The translations under genes and the position numbers were made by a program. A stretch of 64,000 nucleotides of DNA from Tetrahymena elliotti 4EA (taxonomy: Eukaryota; Ciliophora; Oligohymenophorea; Hymenostomatida; Tetrahymenidae): positions 321,260 through 385,259 of the forward strand of contig JH720346.1 in NCBI GenBank assembly GCA_000231825.2. Direction: 5' to 3'. Shown here in pieces: positions 1 through 12,317 of this stretch. How positions within the stretch are numbered: position 1 is the stretch's first letter; each line of letters begins with the position of its first letter. The notes under the pieces were generated by a model that saw only the letters and a list, made by a program, of their open reading frames with translations, searched no databases and was not told the origin of the DNA.

Positions 1-931
1 TTTTTTAGGTTTATTAAAAAAAAAAATATTTTTATTTTTTAAATTAGATTTTCTTCTATAAAAAAGCAGACTTTATTGAGTAAAAAATGATTTTCTTAAT
101 TAATTAAAAAAATAAATAATTTTGTTCAATTAAAATGAAATTGTTGTTTAAAAAAATAACTTTGTTTATCATTAAAAATTGATAAAATAAAATTTGGAAT
201 TTAAACTGAATTTATTTAAAATTGAAAATTTAAGAAATTAGTAAATTATATTAGATTAGAAATATTTGATAGAAGGTCATCTTTAATGAAGATAAAATAA
301 TGTTTTTAAAAAGAATAAAATGATAATAAAGTGAAAAAAATGTTTATTTCTAGATAAATATTTTAGAGAGATATTGAAAAGGAAAATTTGATAGAAAATA
401 GAGAAGGGATTAAAACATTAAATTAGGATATTATTTTATTCAAAAAATAAAATAAAAATCTCTCAGATATTATTATATAGATTTAAGCGTGGGGGGTTCG
501 GTTCGCTCTTGATGAAGTCATTTACTTATAGTTGTAATGAAATTTATATTTAAAAATATGTGTCGCATAAGACGCTAGGTTAGTATGCGAAAAGAAATGT
601 ACATTGTTAATTGAGTACTATATTGAATATGAGATAAGAAAATGATAATAATAATTTGATTAGATATTTTATTGAAGATACTAATAGTAATTAATGATAA
701 TGATAATATATGATATTCTTATTGAATTAAGGCAAATGAGTCTGTCCTCGTTGCTTAAATCTAAAAGAGAGGGTAAATAAAATTCTGAACGATAAATAGA
801 AGCAATAAATATTTACTAAAATAATAATAAAGAATTCAAAACGAAAACAAATTTTGCAAACAAAATCAAAGAGAAAAAGCAAAAAAGATTAAAGAAAGAA
901 TAAAAGTAAATCATCAAGTAATTAATATAAA
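1..931. other. AT-rich upstream spacer with two GC-richer patches
   Basis: No open frame here carries convincing protein-like composition. Two patches stand out from the AT background. One lies near 489-512 and contains a run of six G followed by TTCGGTTCGCTC. The other lies at 564-589, where CGCATA and TATGCG can form a 6-bp stem with a 14-nt loop. A third, smaller GC-richer patch is near 736-760. They may belong to an RNA gene or to the control region of the small gene that starts at 932, but no known RNA family is recognisable. Confidence 0.4.
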
Positions 932-1303
932 ATGAATATCACCTACACAGGACTTAAGTTGGAAGACTACTCACAAGAAGTTATTAGAAAATACTAATTC
1001 CCCAACTCTAATGAATTATAACGCTTTTTGAATCGCGAATAAACAGTCAGCGCTGAATAACATAAGTCAGCTATTAGACTTGCACAATAAGACTTCTTTG
1101 CTGTTGCAGGATCTTTGGCTGTTGGATCTCTTTCATACCTCTTCTTCAATTCCACAGGTGGTAAAGTTATCCGTGATAGAATTCGCTCTTAAATGCCCTA
1201 CCCTAAGAGAATCTTTGTATAAGCTCTTCCTTTCGTAGCTATAGCCACCGCTTTGATGATTAGCAGAAGAGGTATTGAACAAACTCACGGATATAAACAA
1301 TGA
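932..1303 (+). CDS. Small two-helix membrane protein, 123 aa, function unknown
   Basis: An intronless frame runs from ATG to TGA with in-frame TAA codons read as Gln. The protein has a polar N-terminal half (about residues 1-50) and then two hydrophobic stretches. The first is near residues 53-67 (AVAGSLAVGSLSYLFF) and the second near 94-106 (ALPFVAIATALMIS). They are joined by a basic loop ending in MPYPKR. The tail is short and polar. Codon use leans to C-ending codons and CGC/CGT arginine, unlike the neighbouring genes, which in Tetrahymena is typical of strongly expressed genes. Size, two helices and basic loop would suit a ciliate-specific subunit of a mitochondrial respiratory complex, but that is inference and I recognise no family. 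The frame is clean and I am fairly sure it is a real gene. Confidence 0.8.
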
Positions 1304-3432
1304 AGAATGATAAGATTTATTTTATTCAAAATTAAAAACAATTCTAACATGTTGTTGAATGAATGAATGAATCAATGATCTTAATATCGTTTACCTGTTT
1401 GTCTGTCTCTCTCTCTTTCTACTTTTCGTATAAATTATGCATTAGCTTTAGATTTCAATTTCTATTATTCTACTAACAAACTTTCAGAGCACTCTAATTT
1501 ACTTCTTATCTAATCAATTGGCGTTTAGTTTACTAATTTTATAGAATCATTTTATTGAGTAATCCAAGTTTAGATTCTAGATGAGCAAATACAAATACTT
1601 AAAATCAATTAGCAATCTTCATGAGTCTTTATCAGTCCATTAGCCAAGCAAAATATTAGCAATAACTCAAATAGCTTCAAGATAAAATGTTTGAGATATT
1701 ATTTATTGATTGATTAATTGCTGATTGTCTTCTTGTTAATAAATAAACACAAATAAATATTGATGTTACTACAAGCTCTACGAATATCCAACTAAAAAAT
1801 AAATTACTCTGTACTATCATTGCTATATAATTAATGCGAAATTACAAATTTAAATTACTAATATAAATATAATAAATAATAATAAAAATAATCATATCCT
1901 TTTCTTCGTATCTCATCTACATTAAAGCTAGATAATCTACAAAAAATACATTTTAGTACACCTAAGCTAATTTTAAAAGAAAACTCCTTCTTATTCCATA
2001 TTCCTTTAACTTCAAATGAAGCTTATTTAATTCTTTTAATTAAGGTAGAGATACTACATACATGCATACATTGCAGCTTTCTATTAGATAATCAAGTAAT
2101 GATCTAACACCATATAATTAACTACAAGGTAGAATAGACAAACTATAAACAAACAAACAAACAATCAAAAACATGCATACATGCATTCTTACATTCATTC
2201 TGCAACAAGCAAGTCAACATGAACACGAATCGTCATAATAATTTCGTTTTGCTATGCTAATTAATGGGAAGGAGAGACCACACCAGATTTCTCCTTTCCT
2301 AAAAGGCTAGCCTCCGTGTTTTAGTTGTGTTACGTTATGTTAACTAATAACAATTTTATTAATACCATTTTATGTATATTTTCTCTTTTCTTTAACTAAA
2401 TTATGTATAAATTTTTCTTTTTATAAAATAAATTTACTACAAAAATGTTTAAATTTAAAAATGTATGCAAAATTTCACATTCTCCAGAATTAACAAACAA
2501 ACAAACAAACATTCACTATCTATCAATCAATCAATAAAATAATAATCAATGAATAATCAACCACTCTTAGAATTTCATTTTTTTCTATTTTAGTTCAAAA
2601 TGTTTTACATGAAATTACTTGTTTTTTCCAGTTCCTTGATACTTTGAGCTAAGATAGAGTATTTAATTTGTTTACTTACTTACTTTCGTTAATGCGTAAT
2701 AAATGTACGAAACGCTCACAAAATTTGCATATTATGTTCAACTGAATTCAAATATTGGATTTCATGCTAATTTGGATCTTTCTTTTTCAAATACAGTTCT
2801 ACATAAATTATAATCAAAATTAAAAATTATGTAACAAACACCTCTTGACTTATGTTATTCATTCAAATAAATACCAAACTTATTTTTACTGCATACATAT
2901 TTTAATTTAAAATTTAAATATTTAGCGCTAAATTTATTTTATAAAAATGTTTTTGCACGTTTCAGAAAAATTTTATCAAATAAAAAAGTAAAATTGTTTT
3001 AAAAATTTAAAAAGAAAGAAAATTTCATTAATTTATCATTTGATTTGATTTGGTGAAAAGAAATTTCATGGTCAAAAAATAAAAAATATTATGAACTAAA
3101 GTATTTAAAATAAAAATAGAAAATTATGATCTTCTATGAGAATTAACAAAGAACATCCGTAACTTAAATTAAAAATGCCTTTAGCAGGATCAAGAGATAG
3201 TAAGAAAATAATTATCTGAATAAAGAAATTACAATAACAAATTTGAATGAGATAAAAGCAAAATGTTGATTTGTACATCAAAAAAAGCTAAAATAAAATA
3301 TAAAATAAATTATTAGAATAATAATGATAATAAGTAATATCTTTGAATATCATTTTCTGTATTAATTTTAAGTCTCTCAAACAATCTATTTATGTGAAAC
3401 TTACTTTTATAAGATAAGTTATATTTTGAATA
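1304..3432. other. Intergenic spacer with simple repeats and one GC-richer hairpin islet
   Basis: This lies between the 3' end of the small membrane protein gene and the 3' end of the Ca2+ release channel gene, so it is a convergent spacer. It is mostly AT-rich with short tetranucleotide runs: GAAT near 1358-1372, AAAC near 2147-2162 and 2494-2510, and ATGC/ATAC-rich stretches near 2060 and 2172. The GC-richer islet near 2267-2313 is listed separately. I see no gene. Confidence 0.5.
2267..2313. other. GC-richer hairpin islet, possible structured RNA or regulatory element
   Basis: GGAAGGAGA at 2267-2275 pairs with TCTCCTTTCC at 2290-2299 (nine pairs, one bulge), closing a loop of about 14 nt. 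It is followed by the perfect 10-bp palindrome AGGCTAGCCT at 2304-2313. Such GC content is rare in this spacer. The structure is visible in the sequence. That it is transcribed is only a possibility, and no known RNA family fits. Confidence 0.3.
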
Positions 3433-6400
3433 TCATTTTCTGTATTAATTTTATGTCTGTACAATTTCTTAGAGTAGTTGTTAATTCTGAAGAACTTCTT
3501 GTATTTATTTATAATAGATGTCACTCTAAATTAATTTTTAAAAATAATTTTTTATATTTAGAATGATAATAAAGAAAAATGAGAAAATTTGTTTGTTTGC
3601 TTTGTTACCTCTAATTTAAATTGTTTTTTTCTTTCGATTTCTTCTTGATCCTCATCTTTGTTGTCTTTGAGGACTAATGCTTTTTCTATTGGGAACCAGT
3701 TATCACTACCTTCATTTATCTGCGATTATATGTAACTTTCTATACCAGATTAGTCAGTTTTATCTTTGTAGTCCAAGTATGCCAAATAGAATACATAATT
3801 CCACAAATAATGATCTTATTTAATATGTTGCTCAAAACCAAAGTCAGACTGTCTTTCAAACAATTCTCTATTTTTTTAAATAAAAGTAAGCATACAAGAA
3901 ATAATCAATTTATTATTTTTTACCTAGAATGCTCACATATGAAGCACTTTTAGAAGATATCCTCATTCTTTTCATGTTCTTTTTCTCTTAGATAACTAAA
4001 CTTATCGATAATAATACCTGAGAAGATTTACACAGAAATAAGCATGACAGAGAAGAAAGAGATATTATCAAAAACGAATCTACTGTAATCATAAGCTTGA
4101 GTTTAATTAAAAATATGGTTGAGAATTTTTATCTAACGAATAATGAATGGATAAACTAAATAAAAATTTACAAAGTCCACTTTACTGTAAGTTGGAAACA
4201 TTACTTTCCAAATAGCCACCTATACCACCATTATTTTGGAAGGTCATTAAAAATGTGTGGAATAAACAGAGATACCTTTTTTTATTTTAAAAAGAAATTT
4301 TTTTAAGTGAAAATTATATAAAAAATTTAATATATTACAGCTAATCGCATTAATCATTATAGTCTTAGTAGAATTCAAAGAAACCAATAACTGCCTAGAA
4401 GTAAAATAACATAATAATTAACACAAATGTGAGAATTAGAGAAGCATAAGAGTCTGAGACACTTTTCAAAATATTTCTTAGAGTGGGGAATCTAAGTAGG
4501 CATTCAGTAAGATGGAAAGAGAAGAAGAAAGGATGAACATATGTAGCAATAAAAGCTAATGTTCCATACATCAGATAGTAAATAACCTCAGGATTTGTAA
4601 GAACTTAGAGGATACTTGTCAGAATTATAATCAAGTATTTCGTATATTTAATTAGTAGCATTTATTATGCCTATATGATAGAAGCTTTTTATGATTCCCA
4701 AGCTCTCTTTAAATAGAGTGGAGCCTTTTTACACAAGAAAAACAACACGACAAAGCTACTACATACAATCATAATTATACCTGTAGTCCTGAATATTTCT
4801 TCTGTTTTTGCATTTGTAACTGAGTGATCTAAACCTAATGAAGGTTACCATAATAAATTGTGCTCTTTCTCCTCAGAAGTTTTATAATCGCCAGCACCAT
4901 AAGAAAGAAGTATAAAAATATTTATAAGAATAGTCAATAAGAAGGCAATATCTCTCCATAAGTCAACTGAATTTGCAAATATTCCAATAAACTTTTTTAT
5001 ATTAAATTTAAAAGTCACATTAAAATCAATGATGTTGAACATTAATAGAGATAAATAAGATGAATATCAATTTTTTCTTTAAATTAAAAAAATGTTCAAT
5101 TCTTCTGCCCAGCAGGTTTTTATTTATTTCAATTCTTAAATGACATTAATTTGGGAATAACATTAGCAAAATACTAAATTTTCATTCTGTAATTATTTAT
5201 TGTTTAGTTTTTGAGAAAAAATTGAAATTGAATATGTAATATATTAGCAAAGTCAAACTATAAACCTTATTTTTGTTAAAGAACAAGCTTAAACTTTCTT
5301 CGTGTTTGCAAATTTCAATAATTTCAGGAGTTTTTTTGACAAGATCTAATAATATTTTTTTTTATTAAATTTTTAAGAAATAAAAATAGGGGAAAAAAGT
5401 TACCTGTTAGCTTTGTATGTATTGAATCTCTGTCGATTTCATCATGGAATTATATTTTAGTTTGCTTAGGTAAGTAGTGGCAAAAGGGTAACAAGATAAA
5501 ACGTATTCTTTCTAGATTTCTATCTCTGACTATTTCAATACTAACATGGTTGTTAAAATATAAAATTAATATATTTATTTCTAATGTTTATCATTTGATT
5601 TACCTTCCAGAATTTTTATTAAAGAAAGCAAGAGCTTGCTTAAACATTTCATTGTCTTCTTACATTTTTTTCTATTTAATGAAAAGATTGAATTAAATGT
5701 AATAAAGTCAATCAATTAAATGTACCTCATAATCGATCTCCTAATCTTCACTTTTACCAGCAATCTAATTTTTAATTTCATTTCCAATACCCTTAAATAT
5801 ATCTAAGATACTATCTATAATACCATAAATAAGGTTGTAGATTTGAGTAATCATGCCTTTTCTCAAACTGAAGATTGATTTAGAATCATCAAAATCTTTT
5901 TTAATTTCATTGAGTTTATTACTTATTTCAGCATCTAATTCTTTTTCATCTAACTCAATGTAATAGCTTAATAAGAAGAACACAAAAAAGCCTGTTTCTA
6001 TTATATAATTGAAGTGTTCTAATTCTTTTTCGGTAGCATTTTCTTCGGGCTCTTCTTCATGCTTATTATAGAACAACAAACAAATAAACAAATTAATATA
6101 ATTAGTTTAATGATATATCAATGCTTACATGACCAAAACACTCAATGATATATGAGTCTTAATAAAGTTTCTTATGCCTTTTTAAATATCATAATAATTT
6201 TTAAAACAATGTTTAAAAGAAAAAATTAATTTACTTTCTATACACTGAGATCAAATTTTTTCTCAAAACTTCTAAAGGCAAGCTTCTCATAATTCTCTTT
6301 ATAACTTAAGGCTCACTATTCATTTCAAGTAGAGAAGTAACTAAAATCATAGTCTTAATTTAATAAGTAATTGAGTAAAACAATTTTTTTTTGAATAAAT

Positions 6401-9400
6401 TTTACTTTATATTTGATTTGTTCAAGCATCCAAGGCTTTAATTATTAATTAGATTTTTGTGCTATCTGAGTGAGGATTGTCTTTGCTTTTGTATTAGATC
6501 TTTGAGCAAAAGAACGAGTAAATGAGTTCATGCTTTAATTTAACCCATATCCACTCTATAAATCTCTAAATTTCTTTTTTTCATGTTTCTCTTTGTCATA
6601 TCCTTCTAAAATCTCTTCAGCAAATTAGAAGAATTTGGAGTCGATGATTGCATTTTAATTTTATTTGCAAGGTCCCTGAACAAATTCAATCAAAGTGTCT
6701 AAACATTTAAGCATATTTGAGAAATTTTCTTCATCAATATTATCATAAAAGATATGTAAGAGCTATTTATTTTTATTTCACGAAAAAATAAATTTAAAAA
6801 AAATTAAAAGGAAATAGTTTTACTTCAATAATAGCAGTAACCATATCATGCTTGTTTCTACTGTTAGTTTAGTCCCTAATGTAGTTTTACAATTCGATAT
6901 TATGTCCTTCACAAAATAGCTGAAGAACACGCAATACCTTCATTAAAATGTGAGAATTAATCATTTTTATCTTTTTTCTGTATGGATCTTTGTCATCATC
7001 AAATTTAAATTCTACTTGTGAATTCTACAAAATACTCTCATTCTCAAAATCACCTTAAGATTTTTGTTTTTGATTTTTTAAAGGTTTTTTGTAGCTTGAC
7101 TTATTCTATTTAGAGTCATTTGCTCCATCTTCATTTTATGATTAAGTCTTTTCTTAAGCTATCCCTTTCCTAGATTAACGTATAGTAGCTACAGAATATT
7201 AATCAAAATTAGAAACCACATCATTCTATATCTTTATCAATTCTTACTTTTTCTTGTCCTTGACATCTTAAATATAATCAAAAATAATAGAATGGAACAG
7301 GTGGAATATAACTTCACTCTCAGGATAAGTCATAAAGTAATCAAATATTGTTTTTTAAACCTAAATTTACAAATCAAAAATTCATTATTTTCATTAAATT
7401 ATTAATTAAAATAGTTCTAACCTATCCATTTCCTCCATCTAAAAGCTTAATCATGAATGATAAAATAGAATCTAACAACTCTTTTCTTTAAATAGGATTC
7501 TTCTTTGAGTCTGATAGTAAATGTAGACACATCTTTGTTGCATCAAGTTTATCAAATAAATTTTATGTATCTTCAAGTTGCTTATCATCTTCACAATCAA
7601 TTAGCATTTACTCCAATAAATTAAAAACGAAAATCATATTATCAATATGGGCCTATTTAAATATTAAAACCAGGTTAATTTAAAAAACGATTTAATGCAA
7701 TTAATGAATTGATTTTCCAATTAAACTATGAATTAAACAACAAAATTTTGAATTTATGAATGAATGAATGAGTGAGTGAGTGAGTGAATGCAAGAATGAA
7801 TGAATGAATCAAATGAGCTAATATAATAAATAAATCAAATCTATGAATGAATGAATGAATAAATTAATCAATCAGTCACTAAATCAATTAGTGAATTAAA
7901 AAACGAAGTATTGAATGAGCGAATCAATCAATCAAACAAATGAATCAAAGGAATGAACCAATAAATGAAATAAATGGATCAATTAATTAATAAATCTAAT
8001 GGATGAATAATTGAATAAGTGAATAATGATTTACCTAGTTAACTAAGCCAGTATAAAGATATTGAATCAACTTTTTGATGATATCTTAATATTTGATATC
8101 TATTTTGTATTTTTTTCTATCATCATCAGGGAACATTTCTTGTATCTTTATTATGGACTCTGCTAAAATAGATATTTCTGTATTTATAGTATCAGTAACT
8201 AGTTTAGAATTTCTACACATACTTAAGAATACTTTCCAGTTGTATTGAGCTTTCCACAAGCTTTTACTTTCTTCATCATATTCATTTTTTTTCTATTAAA
8301 TAATGAAAAGAACAAAATAGAAAATAGAACAGAATGAAATGAATAAATACATTTTCTGGCCTCATTTCAGTTTAGTTTATATCATCAATATATTATTCAT
8401 AATATTATTCATTGATACTCTTGATAAATTCAGAATAATCCTAGAATTCTTATTTAGTTAATTAACTATCAAGTAATCCACTGAGTAAAACTAAATTTGT
8501 AGATATATTATAAAGAGTTTAGTATTCCTCTTAATCCTTGTAGTCTTACTAATTCTCGATTTTTATTACTTTTTTGAAATAAAAAAGTGCCATCTTTAAG
8601 AACTTTCCGCAGATGTAATGAATGTAATCACTAGGTATACTTTTATTTTTTAATCTCTCTAACCTCTCTCTCTCCATATCACACAATAATTTGAATCTCT
8701 TGTGATCTTTGATAGCTTCATTATATGGTTTATCCTCATTGAAGTATAAAGCAAGTATAAAATCAATAATCTATATTTATTAATATGTATCATAATTAAA
8801 CCAAAATAAAAAAACACAATCAATAAAGAAATAAATAAATAAATAAAAATTTAAGCTAAAAAATAAATAAATTACTTTAGGTTTAAGAATTTTGAATCCT
8901 TCTCTCTCATCGTTAATTTTATAAATATTTGTGTAGTCATAAATATAAACATCTTTGATCTTGTTATTATTTTAATAACTTGTATCAAAGAATGAATCTT
9001 CTTTGAGAAGCAAATCTAGGAGATAAGATTAAGGGAACACTTTTTTGAGCTTTGAAGAATTAATTGAAGAGCTTTCATCACCTTTTAGACTCTACAAGAA
9101 CAAATCTAAAAGTTCAGCATGATAATGATAAGGAACATCCTTTAATTTTGGTTCTATTTCATCAAACTTAAATTAAATACTTTGTTTATTCCTTGGATCA
9201 ATTGTGCTGTACAATAATTATTAGAACCTTTGAATTTCCTAGTTTAATTTATTTACATAGAAGTTTAATTAATCAAGAAATAATAATAAATAAGTACATT
9301 TTTATCTTAATTATCCTTGGGTAAAAACCAATGGATCACTTTCATTTGATTCTCAATAATATTTTAAGGTAATCTATTATTCTTTTCTTTATAGCTGAGA

Positions 9401-9702
9401 ATAATCTTAAAAAGTCTCAAAAATCTAGGCTATCTACCTATGTATGTAATATTGTTAATTAGCACGTTAGCTATGTTATCAGAAAAGCTCTCACAAAGGT
9501 GCTTGTTATTTTTGTAAATTGAGCAAACTAAGTCTAACTATCCAAAATCATATTAGATTTCATCCAAAAAGAAACCAGTGTATTTTGAAAGAATGTATTA
9601 ATTTTCCTATTAAAAAAATAAAAGAAAGAAGTTATTAAGTATGAGATAAAAATATTTGATAAAAGAATGTATTAATTTTCCTTTTAAAAAAGCAAGAGAA
9701 AG

Positions 9703-9750
<48 letters not shown>

Positions 9751-12274
9751 GTGAGATAATAAAAGAAATGAATGAATTACTTCGTAATTATCACAGTACA
9801 GAGTTAAGCATTTATAGAGACTGGATAGGAGTTTAAAAATGGCGAATTTTTAAGGATTACCAAAATCATCAGATTTCAATAATTTAGCCATCTAATTTTA
9901 AGTATCTTTGACTAATTGAATGAGATGATCATGACCTTATAAGAAAGTGAATACTTTCTATCTAACTTTATCAATTTGCCTTTTGTTTGATCCTTCTTCA
10001 TTGTAAGCTTTGTATGGACCACAAATTACTTTGTCATCTTCTATTTTCACATCATAGTAAAACAGTTCATTTATTTCAAATAAAATTGTTTATGTTTGTG
10101 TCATTCTATCAGGAACTTGTTTGGTTCTCAAAAAATCAGTGAGCCACACTTCAGACCTATTAAAAAATTTATTTCATTCAATATAAAATAAATAATTATG
10201 TATTATGATTTACTCTTCTGCAAATTGTCTGAGTTTAGCTATCTTTTAATCTAAAAGAATATAAGGAACAACATCTCTTTAGTCAAATAAGACTTCCAGG
10301 TTGTATAAGTTATCAAATAATATGTTTGTTTGATTGAAGCAGTTTCTTAAGACTTCAATAATTTTATCTTCTACTTTATGATTTTTAGTGGTATAAAAAC
10401 TACAAATAAGAGAAGGTAATGCTTCCTATTTGATAGAAGTAGCCTAATCTTTAAGGTCATCATCTTAGTTTGGTTAAAAATTACTTCTTTATCTTTACTT
10501 ATTATTCTCTCTTTATATGATTTTTTCTAAATCTCCTTCAAGCAAACTATCAAGATTTAATACTTCTTCTATCTATGTATAATTTTAGAATGTCTTCTTT
10601 TCTTTCATCTAAAGTAAATTTGCCATGTTTTTAATATTAATACCAAATTTATCTTCAGAATCATCCTTTTTTGAGACTTTCATTTCAATACTATCAATAC
10701 CAGACTATTGTTTTATATTTAATTAATTAATTAATTAATTAATAATTAAAGAAATAATAAATGATTTCTACTTTATATAACTCTGGGATAATGGTTGGAA
10801 TGTCATCTTCTATTTCTGCAGCCACTTTCTTATTTGAGAATTCAGAATACTTATTACCTTATTTTATTAAACAAATATGATTACTTAATGTAAGAATTAA
10901 AATATAAAGAATTTCTTACTAACTTGATCATACCAGCAAAGGAAATTTGTGATAAGAAAATCCATTCTTGAATTTTGCTAAAAAATAAATAATTCACAAA
11001 TTTCTGTTTTCATTTCTACTTCAATCTAGTCTTGATTCTCATTTTAGACTTTTTAAAACATACTTTTTAATGTAACTAAACCTCCTATCATAGGATTTTT
11101 AGCATATAAGCTGTTAGTAGCTTCAAAAAGTTCATTATCAGCTTCTTCACTTGACTTAGCATAAGAAACACCTATCATGTTAATAACTAAACCAGCTACT
11201 TCACCTGCTATTTCTTTACCAGCTTAAGCAATACCCTTTGACGCATTCACTAGTATAAAAGTATATTCATACATATGAGTGTTGATATAAAAAATGATTA
11301 ATTTACCTATGAACCCTGCAAAGTTAGAAATTAATTTATTTTTATTTTACTAATCAAAAGCTCTGTTATATCTCTCTTGACGCACCTTCTAAACAACATA
11401 TGAGATATTGCTTTGAGTTTTATCATACTCTAAGAATTATAACAGAGTAGTAACTATACTTCTATACATGTATTATTTTCTTAACAATACAAGAATATCA
11501 AATTTAACAAAAGTAGTCAACATTTTGATAATATCAAGAGTTAAAACGTTATCAAAAATAAGAATATTCGATTTTTCTTGCTCTCCATCATATCCTATTT
11601 CAATTTTATTTTTATTTAAAATTATTTTAATCAATCAATCAAACAAAAAACTCACCCTTCAATTTTGAATTCTTGTCATCAACGGAAAATTTTTTATAGC
11701 TTTTTCTTAATTTAATATATTAGTGATTGATATATCTAATAATCTTATCAATAGTGTAAACATAAATAATATTATCATTATGATCATCTACATCTTCTTC
11801 CTCATCTTCATCATTTTTTAATTTCTTTTCTGCCTTTTAAAGTCTAAAAATACGGCACATGTTGGGAACTTACTTTTTATTTAAAGGCTCATGGTCAACA
11901 TACAAAGACCTAGCTAAGTTACAAAATGCACTTCTAAGCTTTTCATCTACACTACTATCAAAAATTACCTTGAAAACAAACTCTACAGGGAAAAACTTTA
12001 TTTATCATAAAAGCAATATTAATATTTTTATTAAATCAATCAAAAATTAATTTCACATTTTATCAATCAAAATCTTAGTCAAAATAGAATCAAATAAGTC
12101 AAAAATAATTTTCTGAAATAAATATTGAAATACTCAACACTTTTAATATGTGATGAGCTCAAATAAAATATTTAAGCTAAAATCTGTAATATTAACTAAG
12201 ATATCTTTGAGGTATTTGGAGACAATTGATAAAAAGATTTTATAAAGAAAGAAAGAAAGAAAGAAAAAAAAAAA

Positions 12275-12317
<43 letters not shown>

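Noticed and set aside
509..790. TGATGA and CTGA read as C and D boxes of a snoRNA
   Set aside because: The distance between the boxes is far too large and no terminal stem flanks them.
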